From CANIGN01 sp964538275 (GTDB lineage Bacteria; Bdellovibrionota; UBA2428), in contig CAZIFW010000081.1 of assembly GCA_964538275.1 (NCBI GenBank), forward strand, positions 1 to 10,093: 10,093 bases of DNA, written 5' to 3'. Positions 1 to 5,344 of this stretch are shown here, piece by piece; the first letter of the stretch is position 1, and each line of letters starts with the position of its first letter. The notes beneath the pieces were generated by a model. It was not told where the DNA came from and made no database searches. It saw only the letters and a list, made by a program, of their open reading frames with translations. The position numbers and the translations under genes are program-made.

Positions 1-377
1 GCGCTACAGTTTGCTGAGTAAATAAGTTCATCTTCAGATTTTAAAGCAAAAGAGCCTAGGGGGCTCTTGGGTAATTCAAATGGGAATTTTAGTTCTTGGG
101 CTGCGATCCTAGGAAGAGATTCTTGAATAAGTTTGGTGCGTCGTACGTGATTGAGGGGGTAGTGCCACCAATTTCGTTGAATAGCTTTTAAAAAAAAGGA
201 TGCTTTTTTAATGGATTCAATTTTTTCAGTTTTAACATCTGTCCAAACATTTTGAGCCCAAAAGCTTTTTTGTATGCCTTTAGCTAAAATGAAATTATCT
301 TTTTCAAAAACAATGTTTTTAATTTCATCTTTAAGTTCTTTAATCCTGTCATTAGGGGCAATGTATACGCAGTTCAT
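1..377 (-). CDS. RlmM-like SAM-dependent rRNA methyltransferase, N-terminal part (runs off the window)
   Basis: An open frame of 125 codons starts at ATG 377 and continues past base 1, so only the N-terminal part is present. The visible protein begins MNCVYIAPND and includes KAIQRNWWHYPLNHVRRTKL, then FPFELPKSPLGSF and IYSANCS. This resembles the N-terminal region of RlmM-like proteins (the FtsJ-type 2'-O-methyltransferases that act on 23S rRNA), where a Pro/Phe-rich stretch precedes a conserved CSSPFPNGE-like segment. That segment would begin right at the window edge. The SAM-binding Rossmann part and the K-D-K-E catalytic residues lie outside, so activity cannot be judged. The start is 2 bases after the TAA of the upstream flavoprotein gene, which implies one transcript and probably coupled translation. 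The reading frame is well supported. The family is named from remembered similarity, with moderate confidence. Confidence 0.6.
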   Translation of the reverse strand, partial: MNCVYIAPNDRIKELKDEIKNIVFEKDNFILAKGIQKSFWAQNVWTDVKTEKIESIKKASFFLKAIQRNWWHYPLNHVRRTKLIQESLPRIAAQELKFPFELPKSPLGSFALKSEDELIYSANCS

Positions 378-379
378 CT

Positions 380-1342
380 TTAAAGAACACTTTTAAAACG
401 GGCTACAATGTCTGCGACTTTTTCTACTTTTTGAATACCGCGTACACTTTTGCCCGCTTGCCAGTAGTAATCGCGTCCTTTGGCAGATTTGATATTCATC
501 TTTAGACCCCTGAAAGATAAAAGCGAATAAAAAAGTCGCATCCAATGTTTGGTTTTAGGGTTCTGAAGTAAAAACTTACTTAAAAATCCCGCTTTGGTCC
601 CAACTTTCTGCACATACTCATTATTGATAACAGCAATGGGAACGCCTGTAATTTTTTCTGTAAGCACAATGTCTTTTTCCTGAGCCTCTACAATTGCTTT
701 TTTGTATTCAGGTGCAACTTTGCATTCTTCGCTGGCTAAAAAACGTGTACCCATTTGAACGGCTTGATAGCCAATGTTGAGCATTTCTTTGAATGTTTTT
801 TCATCGCCAACGCCACCTGCACAGACAAGTGGAAGACCCAAATCCTTTACTTGATTGTATAAGTCTTGTGGACTTTGAGTGCCAGCGTGACCGCCTGCAA
901 GGGCATTTACGCAAATGAGTCCATCCACACCAGCTTCTTTGGCTTTGAGTGCCCATTTTCTTTCTGTGATGTCATGAAAAACTAAACCACCTCGCGCATG
1001 AACTTCTTTAACAACCCAATTTGGATTTCCAAGAGCTGTTATAAAAAAGCGAACACCTTCATCCAGTGAAATTTCTAAAAATTCTTTCATACGACGTATG
1101 TAAATTTCTGAAGATTGTTCAATGAGTAAATTCATACCGATCGGCTTATTTGTAAGTGAACGTATGTGGGCTAAGCCTTCTTTGAACTGATATCCATGGA
1201 CGTAAGTTAAAGACAAAGGTTGAACTATTCCAATGGCACCTGCTTCAGAGGCTGCAGCAACAAGTTCGGGATTGCTACACGGATACATGGCTCCGCAAAA
1301 AAGCGGAACTTCAATTCCAAGTTTTTTACACACATCGTTCAT
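380..1342 (-). CDS. Nitronate monooxygenase / 2-nitropropane dioxygenase-family flavoprotein
   Basis: This 320-residue protein has the TIM-barrel layout of the FMN-dependent NMO/NPD family. Residues 10-19 (IEVPLFCGAM) match the usual N-terminal I-x-x-P-I-x-x-x-M strand. AGGHAG at 149-154 carries His152, equivalent to the catalytic His of nitronate monooxygenases. CAGGVGD at 174-180 and QMGTRF at 196-201 are the FMN phosphate-binding loops. Family members oxidise alkyl nitronates with O2, but relatives include enoyl-ACP reductase FabK-type and other flavin oxidoreductases, so the substrate is uncertain. The length is close to the family norm. The ATG overlaps the stop of the DUF4442 gene as ATGA, with no separate ribosome binding site, so translation is probably coupled. 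The RlmM-like gene follows after 2 bases. The neighbours do not reveal a pathway, although a hotdog thioesterase partner hints at acyl-CoA or acyl-ACP chemistry. Confidence 0.88.
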   Translation of the reverse strand: MNDVCKKLGIEVPLFCGAMYPCSNPELVAAASEAGAIGIVQPLSLTYVHGYQFKEGLAHIRSLTNKPIGMNLLIEQSSEIYIRRMKEFLEISLDEGVRFFITALGNPNWVVKEVHARGGLVFHDITERKWALKAKEAGVDGLICVNALAGGHAGTQSPQDLYNQVKDLGLPLVCAGGVGDEKTFKEMLNIGYQAVQMGTRFLASEECKVAPEYKKAIVEAQEKDIVLTEKITGVPIAVINNEYVQKVGTKAGFLSKFLLQNPKTKHWMRLFYSLLSFRGLKMNIKSAKGRDYYWQAGKSVRGIQKVEKVADIVARFKSVL

Positions 1343-1812
1343 TTGTTTTTGCCCACTCTCCAGAGAGCCTTAACTTGAGCCACAATTTCTTGATCGGTGT
1401 TATAAATATTCCCTACAACTTCTACATCTTGGGCATCGGAAGTTGAAGAAGTATAATTGAAATCTGCTTTGGCAATAAGAGTGCCTCGCGCTTTTTTAAG
1501 ATATTCAATTTGAAAGCCTTTTAAAATAGCTCGCATGTCTGCAGGAAGTGCGGTTATGACAGCTAGACCAGTGGCAAATTCGCCCAAGTTTGCAAGAGCC
1601 ATAGCATGAATAGAAGAGAGGTGATTGCGAACACCTCTCCTATCTTTAAGTTTAACTTCACTATGACCAGCTTCGAGAAGAATTATTTCGGAGCCTAGGG
1701 CTCCTGTATAAGGAATTGCTCTTTTGACGATCCAAGAAAAAAAGCATTTGCCGAGTGGAATTTGAGACGCCTTTTTCCACCCATTGAGTATTATTTGAGA
1801 ATCGATCTTCAC
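1339..1812 (-). CDS. DUF4442 hotdog-fold thioesterase-like protein
   Basis: This is a 157-residue protein of the size of a single hotdog domain. The key segment at 62-78 (RNHLSSIHAMALANLGE) matches the central helix of the DUF4442/PaaI-like thioesterases, which usually reads N-H-x-x-S-x-H-x-x-A-L-x-x-L-x-E and carries the active-site region. The beta-strand region after residue 100 (ILKGFQIEYLKKARGTL, then ADFNY) fits the rest of the fold. Members hydrolyse acyl-CoA thioesters or bind acyl groups; no substrate can be assigned here. The start is a GTG at 1812, preceded at 7 bases by AGGA (1820-1823 on the plus strand), which overlaps the stop of the barrel-protein gene. An ATG 5 bases upstream is out of frame and hits TGA after two codons. 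The last 4 bases overlap the flavoprotein start. Confidence 0.8.
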   Translation of the reverse strand: MKIDSQIILNGWKKASQIPLGKCFFSWIVKRAIPYTGALGSEIILLEAGHSEVKLKDRRGVRNHLSSIHAMALANLGEFATGLAVITALPADMRAILKGFQIEYLKKARGTLIAKADFNYTSSTSDAQDVEVVGNIYNTDQEIVAQVKALWRVGKNK

Positions 1813-1821
1813 TTCATGTTC

Positions 1822-2331
1822 CTAGAAGTGAATGCCGGCAATGAATCCCATAAAGAATGGGTGAGAACTTGCAACATCTGCAGTGTTGTAAACAATGCGC
1901 ATGCGTAGATCAAGATTCACATCCGCTTGTCTTAAGAATAGGGCTCCGATGTCTGCTCCCATATGAAAGCCGCCTTTAGTGTCTACGCCCGCTACTTTTG
2001 TAAATCCAAGACCCACGTTTGCACCGGCAAAGGCTGCCCAAACATCTTCATTCAAGAAGATATAGTTTCCGCCGGCTGTGAAAGCTGTGTAGTGTTGAGT
2101 GGGCGCTCCACTGAATCTGTTAAGGTGGTCTGCGCGAGCTTCAATAAAAGCCACATCGATATCCCAAATATAACTTAGGCCAAAAGTATAATGAGCATCT
2201 TTTTTGTCATAAGCACGACTCATGGGCAATGAAGCTCCGAATGAAACGCCGACTGATTTTAAAGATTCTTGTCTTTCAGCAAAAGCATTAAATGTGAAGG
2301 TGGCTGCGAGTACTAAAAGCAGTTTTTTCAT
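1822..2331 (-). CDS. Small outer-membrane beta-barrel protein
   Basis: The 169-residue product starts with a typical Sec signal peptide (MKKLLLVLAATFTFNAFA, likely cleaved after AFA at residue 18). The mature part alternates hydrophobic and polar residues and is rich in Gly and aromatics (for example FGLSYIWDIDVAFIEARADH, FTAGGNYIFL, HMGADIGALFL). It ends in Ile-His-Phe; a C-terminal Phe is the usual BAM recognition signal. About 150 mature residues suit an 8-stranded barrel of the OmpA-transmembrane/OmpW-like size class. I cannot name a family or cargo. The gene follows the DUF721-like gene by 50 bases and precedes the DUF4442 gene by 9, so it may be co-transcribed. A TATAAA on the minus strand just upstream could be a -10 box, but its -35 is poor. 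No Shine-Dalgarno sequence is visible before the ATG. Confidence 0.75.
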   Translation of the reverse strand: MKKLLLVLAATFTFNAFAERQESLKSVGVSFGASLPMSRAYDKKDAHYTFGLSYIWDIDVAFIEARADHLNRFSGAPTQHYTAFTAGGNYIFLNEDVWAAFAGANVGLGFTKVAGVDTKGGFHMGADIGALFLRQADVNLDLRMRIVYNTADVASSHPFFMGFIAGIHF

Positions 2332-2381
2332 AGAATAGAGTTTATAAAGGACTTTGCTAAAAAGCTACTTGTTTAAAAATT

Positions 2382-2672
2382 CTAGACAACAATCACACAT
2401 TCTACAGGAAGGTAGTGTTTGTTGAGTCCCAGTTCGCGACAGGCGTCGCAAAAAGCCATAAGTATTTTTTTTCTCTGGAGCGTCATTTCTTGTCTCCAAG
2501 TGGCATCCGGAACTCTCAATTGAAGGCGTTTTCCCTCGGGACCGTCTAAAACCCCCTGAAAAAAGACATGCTTTTGAAAGGGGCCAGTTCCGCAGGCCTT
2601 CCACGCCTTGATGTAGACAAGCACAGGCAGGGTTTTTAGCGAAGATCCCAGCGGAGTACTTTCGTATTTCAC
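2382..2672 (-). CDS. DUF721 / DciA-like protein (possible helicase-loader relative)
   Basis: This 96-residue protein looks like one DUF721 domain. It has an N-terminal helix ending in an alpha-helical I-x-x-W segment (VYIKAWKACG, 19-28), a central QKHVFFQGVL strand, and the signature hairpin LQLRVPDATWRQEM at 50-63 followed by a Lys-rich helix (QRKKILMAF). The pattern L-x-[VL]-x-V-x-[DS]-x-x-W-x-x-E-[LM] is characteristic of this family. Its studied member DciA helps load the replicative helicase DnaB in bacteria that lack DnaC/DnaI, but many family members are uncharacterised. The start must be GTG 2672: an in-frame stop lies four codons upstream, and AGGA sits about 8 bases before the GTG. 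The C-terminus is hydrophobic (VECVIVV). The gene diverges from lptE-holA, so a replication role would match holA next door. The frame on the same strand starting at 2688 is the false one. Confidence 0.62.
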   Translation of the reverse strand: MKYESTPLGSSLKTLPVLVYIKAWKACGTGPFQKHVFFQGVLDGPEGKRLQLRVPDATWRQEMTLQRKKILMAFCDACRELGLNKHYLPVECVIVV

Positions 2673-2696
2673 GCCGATATCCTAGCATAGTTCGGG

Positions 2697-3275
2697 ATGC
2701 GGAGTTTTATACGCCCAGTGTTATTTGCCCTCGTGTTTATAGCCTCCTGTGGCTATCACGCCGGAGATTTTAGAACGCCTTCTCAAGATTTGAGAGTTTT
2801 TATCCCCGTTTTTGAGAATGCTAGCGTGCGCCCAGTGGACCTCAATGAATTAACTTCGGTTTTTAGAGAAAATCTAGAATCCATTCGTGGCGTAATTATT
2901 GTAAACACACGCGAAGATGCAGATGTTGTATTGTTGGGAAAAATCAATCAATACGACCGCAGTTGGGGACCCACTGCTTATAAGGGGACCAAGCAAAGTG
3001 AAGCGGCGGGTGGGTTAAGAGAAGATACCCTTAGTGCTTCGACGGCTCGTATAACGCTCGGATTGAATTTAGAAAAAGTGAGTAAAACAGGTGAGCGCTT
3101 GTGGCTTTCTAATTTTGTTGAGAGCGATTTATATGAATTAAGTGATCGCTTGGAATTGGCACGTGGGTCAGCGGCTACTCCACAATTGCATGCTTCTCGT
3201 GAAGCTTTATTAGTAAAAAAACTTTCTGAACGGATCTTTTTAAGAGCACGAGCGCAGATTGTGGATGACTTTTAA
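2697..3275 (+). CDS. lptE: LPS-assembly lipoprotein LptE
   Basis: LptE sits inside the LptD barrel in the outer membrane and helps deliver lipopolysaccharide to the cell surface. The 192-residue product begins with a lipoprotein signal peptide ending in the lipobox I-A-S-C (Cys18), immediately followed by GYH. The CGYH sequence right after lipidation is the hallmark of LptE/RlpB. The next segment (LRVFIPVFENASVRPVDLNELTSVF) matches the family's 'I.VP.F.N.....g....l...l' region, and DADVVLLGKI is the usual central strand. The length is normal. A TAG three codons upstream fixes the start at ATG 2697, since the next in-frame GTG would remove the basic residues of the signal peptide. There is almost no Shine-Dalgarno sequence. 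holA starts 2 bases after the stop, as in many proteobacteria, but leuS is not upstream here. Confidence 0.85.
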   Translation: MRSFIRPVLFALVFIASCGYHAGDFRTPSQDLRVFIPVFENASVRPVDLNELTSVFRENLESIRGVIIVNTREDADVVLLGKINQYDRSWGPTAYKGTKQSEAAGGLREDTLSASTARITLGLNLEKVSKTGERLWLSNFVESDLYELSDRLELARGSAATPQLHASREALLVKKLSERIFLRARAQIVDDF

Positions 3276-3292
3276 GGATGAGCTTGCAAATG
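3274..3292 (+). promoter_or_regulatory. Ribosome binding site supporting an alternative holA start at 3290
   Basis: AAGGATGAG (3274-3282) overlaps the lptE stop and the first candidate holA ATG. It lies 7 bases before the second in-frame ATG at 3290, a normal Shine-Dalgarno spacing. This favours translation from 3290, which removes only MSLQ. Confidence 0.45.
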
Positions 3293-4192
3293 AACAGTCT
3301 TAAGTTTTTTGAAAGCTCTTTAAAAACGGATGCTAAGTGGGTGCTCTTCACTCATGAAATAGAAGCCCATGAGAGCGAAGTTTTACGTTTAATTCTTAAA
3401 AGTCAAAAAAAAGAATTTTCTTTCATCGAAGTTAAAAGCGAAGGTCCAAGTGCTGATTTAGAAGCAGCTTTCACGAGTTTGGACTTTTTTAGTCCGGCAA
3501 AAGTTTTTTACATACATGTAAAATCTTTTACTAAGTGGGATACTCTCGCGCTTAAGCGTTGGGAGCGAATTAAAGAATTGAGCGATGCGCAGGGTAATTG
3601 GCTCTTTGTGAGTGCCGATAATCCAAAATCGCTTTCCGATGCGCCTTTGGTGATTTCAAATTCTCCAGAAAATTTAGCGCCCGAGGCATGGATCGCCTAC
3701 TTCAATCAGTTTTTTGATGCGAAACTTGATAAAAAGCGTCTCGATTTTATTGTGAGCCAAGTGCCAGATACTTTTTTAGATTACATGCACTGGGTGCAGC
3801 TTTGGAAGTTGGGGGGAGATGACTGGGCCGAGCACGCGCTTGCGTGGGGTGAAAAAGCGGGAAGTCGCATTCAAACTTCGGCCAATCCTGCATACGATTG
3901 GGTAGATGCTGCCTTGGCAGGCCGTAAAGATTTATTTTTGCGCTTGAGTGAAGAGCTTATTCGTCAGCGAGGAGAGGATCCTTTGCGCCTATGGGGACTT
4001 TTAGGCAAATCAATTAAGATTTCTTCTCAGCTAGGTATGGGAGAAAACGTTACAGGCGAAGCTCCCTTTATGATCACTAAGCTCAAACGAGTGAAGTACC
4101 GTCCCGAACTCCTCGAGTGGTGGTGCAAGTGCGATCTCGCTATGAAAAGTACTCGCACGGATGTGATGGGCTTGTTCAGTCAAATTCCATAA
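3278..4192 (+). CDS. holA: DNA polymerase III subunit delta (HolA)
   Basis: HolA is the delta subunit of the clamp loader and opens the beta sliding clamp. The 304-residue protein is slightly short for the family (about 330-340) and divergent. Visible traits are an N-terminal nucleotide-fold-like half (KWVLFTHEIEAHESEVLRLI; FFSPAKVFYIHV at 71-81; NWLFVSADNP at 107-116), and a C-terminal helical domain with EDPLRLWGLLGKSIKISSQL from 233 and DLAMKST at 286-292. The last two match the conserved 'P..lL..L..q.r.l' and 'D...K.g' patterns. The call rests as much on position after lptE as on motifs. The upstream ATG 3278 has no spaced ribosome site. The fifth codon, ATG 3290, has AAGGATGAG 7 bases upstream (3274-3282), so the protein may really be 300 residues. 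The gene after it may be co-transcribed, as no terminator follows. Confidence 0.78.
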   Translation: MSLQMNSLKFFESSLKTDAKWVLFTHEIEAHESEVLRLILKSQKKEFSFIEVKSEGPSADLEAAFTSLDFFSPAKVFYIHVKSFTKWDTLALKRWERIKELSDAQGNWLFVSADNPKSLSDAPLVISNSPENLAPEAWIAYFNQFFDAKLDKKRLDFIVSQVPDTFLDYMHWVQLWKLGGDDWAEHALAWGEKAGSRIQTSANPAYDWVDAALAGRKDLFLRLSEELIRQRGEDPLRLWGLLGKSIKISSQLGMGENVTGEAPFMITKLKRVKYRPELLEWWCKCDLAMKSTRTDVMGLFSQIP

Positions 4193-4297
4193 ACTCTTTC
4201 GTATTTAAGGTTAATTTTTGCCACGCGACAAAAAATGACAAGAGTCGGCGTGTGCTTCTGCAAACGCGTATTAAAACTACACATGAGGAAAAGGGAG

Positions 4298-4894
4298 ATG
4301 AACATGTTTAAAAAAGTTTTGTTTACGCTAAGTTTGTTGGCTTTAAGTTTTGCACAGGCTGCCAATGAGTCTGATCTTATTTTGAGAGACGCTAAAGGAG
4401 ATCAAAAGCTCACTAAAATTTATAGATCTCAGGATGAAAAAATTGCAGAGCAAAAAAAGGTTCTAGGTCTTTTGCTCGGTATGGAGAAAGAAGACGGCAG
4501 TTGCCAAGAGCTGTGTGAAAATGCGTGCAACGGAGGCGAAGGTCAAGGGAGTGGAAGTGCTGCTTGTTGGGATAGATGTAGCGCAGAAGGTTACTCCAGT
4601 TCTACGTGCGCCGAACGTTGTGGAATTAGCACTGCCGCTGGAAGCAAAGCTTGTTGGACGAAGTGTAGTACAGAAGGTTACTCCAGTTCTACGTGTGCTC
4701 AACGTTGTGGTGTAACGACTTCTACGGGTAGTAAACAATGTTGGACCAAGTGTGGAAATGAAGGTTATTCCAGTTCCACATGTGCAGATCGTTGTGGAAT
4801 TAGCACAGCAGGCGGAAGCGCTGTTTGTTGGGAGCGCTGTACTCAAGAGGGCTACTCGAGCTCCACATGCGCACAACGCTGCGGCACTAATTAA
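4298..4894 (+). CDS. Secreted cysteine-rich protein with four tandem twin-CX3C repeats
   Basis: I do not recognise a named family for this 198-residue protein. A signal peptide (MNMFKKVLFTLSLLALSFAQA, residues 1-21) sends it through Sec. A charged, helix-prone segment follows (about 24-62), then a Cys cluster at 69, 73 and 77 and a Gly/Ser linker. Four repeats come next at residues 90-118, 119-147, 148-176 and 177-198. Each reads CW-x2-C-x2-EGYSSSTCA-x-RCG, that is C-x3-C-x9-C-x3-C, with about 10 linker residues. Nineteen Cys are present after the signal, so disulfides in the periplasm or outside are likely. The spacing resembles helical hairpins held by two disulfides (plant alpha-hairpinins, twin-CX3C small Tim proteins), an analogy only. 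Start: GAGGA (4285-4289) serves ATG 4298, and AGGGAG (4292-4297) would suit ATG 4304 equally. A strong terminator follows, and holA lies 105 bases upstream. Confidence 0.88.
   Translation: MNMFKKVLFTLSLLALSFAQAANESDLILRDAKGDQKLTKIYRSQDEKIAEQKKVLGLLLGMEKEDGSCQELCENACNGGEGQGSGSAACWDRCSAEGYSSSTCAERCGISTAAGSKACWTKCSTEGYSSSTCAQRCGVTTSTGSKQCWTKCGNEGYSSSTCADRCGISTAGGSAVCWERCTQEGYSSSTCAQRCGTN
4565..4891 (+). repeat. In-frame tandem repeat, 87-base period, 3.75 copies
   Basis: Units lie at 4565-4651, 4652-4738, 4739-4825 and 4826-4891 (the last lacks the linker). Each encodes 29 residues beginning Cys-Trp. The central block coding for GYSSSTC is almost identical in units 1 and 2. It differs at silent positions in units 3 and 4 (for example TAT for TAC, and TCG AGC TCC for TCC AGT TCT), so the array is not a fresh duplication. 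Confidence 0.95.
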
Positions 4895-4930
4895 CTTTTT
4901 GAGCGCCGATCGGATCTAAGAATAGAAAAT

Positions 4931-4971
4931 AAAAAAAGGTGTTGGGCCCGAAAGAGCCCAACACCTTTTTT
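4931..4971. terminator. Bidirectional intrinsic terminator between the Cys-rich gene and rpsT
   Basis: A perfect 10-base stem, GGTGTTGGGC (4938-4947) with GCCCAACACC (4956-4965), encloses the 8-base loop CCGAAAGA. Seven A precede it and six T follow, so either strand gives a GC-rich hairpin followed by a U-run. It sits 36 bases after the Cys-rich gene's stop and 35 bases after the rpsT stop, and would end both convergent transcripts. Confidence 0.93.
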
Positions 4972-5006
4972 GTGTTTAAATTTTAGAGTAAAAACTAATG
5001 GCTAAA

Positions 5007-5255
5007 TTAGTTAACTTTTACAAGACGAGAAACATAGCGAGAAGCTGTGTTTTTGTGAATCACGCCTTTTGCAGCCGCTTTCATGACGCGTGATACTGCC
5101 AATTTGATGGCGCTAGTAGCGTCTGCAGACTTAGAAGTTTTGGCCGTTCTTGCGGACTTAATTGAAGACCTCATAGCGTTTAAAACGCTTTTGTTTCGCG
5201 CAGTTTTACGGATAGTTTGACGTGTACGTTTTTGAGCAGATTTGGTGTTAGCCAT
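5007..5255 (-). CDS. rpsT: 30S ribosomal protein S20
   Basis: S20 binds 16S rRNA early in assembly of the small ribosomal subunit. The 82-residue, very basic protein starts MANTKSAQKRTRQTIRKTAR, which is the universal S20 N-terminus (usually MANxxSAxKRxRQ), and continues NKSVLNAMRSSIK. It ends with KGVIHKNTASRYVSRLVK, matching the family's G-x-[IL]-H-x-N-x-A-[AS]-R-x-x-S-R-L. The length is typical (about 85-90). The start is fixed by the MAN motif, yet no Shine-Dalgarno sequence lies upstream. A TTGACA with a TACAAC 18 bases on would start transcription almost at the ATG. The gene is monocistronic: a terminator lies 35 bases after it and pgpH diverges upstream. S20 in Escherichia coli represses its own translation; whether that holds here cannot be seen. 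Confidence 0.96.
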   Translation of the reverse strand: MANTKSAQKRTRQTIRKTARNKSVLNAMRSSIKSARTAKTSKSADATSAIKLAVSRVMKAAAKGVIHKNTASRYVSRLVKVN

Positions 5256-5262
5256 TTTGAAT

Positions 5263-5292
5263 GTTGTAGGGTTTTTGCCCCTAAAGTGTCAA
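5263..5292 (-). promoter_or_regulatory. Candidate rpsT promoter close to the start codon
   Basis: Read on the minus strand, a perfect -35 TTGACA (5287-5292) is followed after 18 bases by TACAAC (5263-5268; 4 of 6 to TATAAT). Only 7 bases separate this from the ATG, so the mRNA would be leaderless or nearly so. The alternative is TATATT (5294-5299) as the -10 with a weak -35, giving a leader of about 35-40 bases. Confidence 0.4.
5267..5283. repeat. Short inverted repeat upstream of rpsT
   Basis: TAGGG (5267-5271) and CCCTA (5279-5283) form a 5-base dyad around a 7-base AT-rich loop. If rpsT is transcribed from the upstream TATATT this is a leader hairpin; if it is transcribed from the TTGACA promoter, the dyad lies in the spacer and could be a protein site. 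No U-run follows, so it is not a terminator. Confidence 0.4.
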
Positions 5293-5344
5293 GAATATAG
5301 GAGTCATTATTAAGCTTTCTTGAAGGGCTTTGGTTTGGGCCTAA

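Noticed and set aside
1963..2178. Plus-strand open frame of 71 codons inside the barrel-protein gene
   Set aside because: It has no ribosome site and no domain, and it lies opposite a gene with a clear signal peptide and barrel pattern.
2365..2688. Alternative minus-strand frame of 107 codons overlapping the DUF721-like gene
   Set aside because: Its product has no recognisable pattern, while the overlapping frame shows the DUF721 signature and a spaced AGGA before GTG.
4235..4297. Longer N-terminus for the Cys-rich protein from ATG 4235
   Set aside because: It would place about 21 residues, including Cys and basic residues, ahead of a clear signal peptide. The strong ribosome sites lie at 4285-4297.
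4463..4876. Long open frame on the minus strand opposite the Cys-rich gene, rich in Thr, Ser and Cys
   Set aside because: It is the mirror of the repeat codons. It has no ribosome site and no plausible domain, while the plus strand has a signal peptide, a strong ribosome site and a terminator.
4565..4891. Regularly spaced repeats as a possible CRISPR array
   Set aside because: The 87-base period is in frame, the units are contiguous without unique spacers, and the repeats diverge at silent codon positions.
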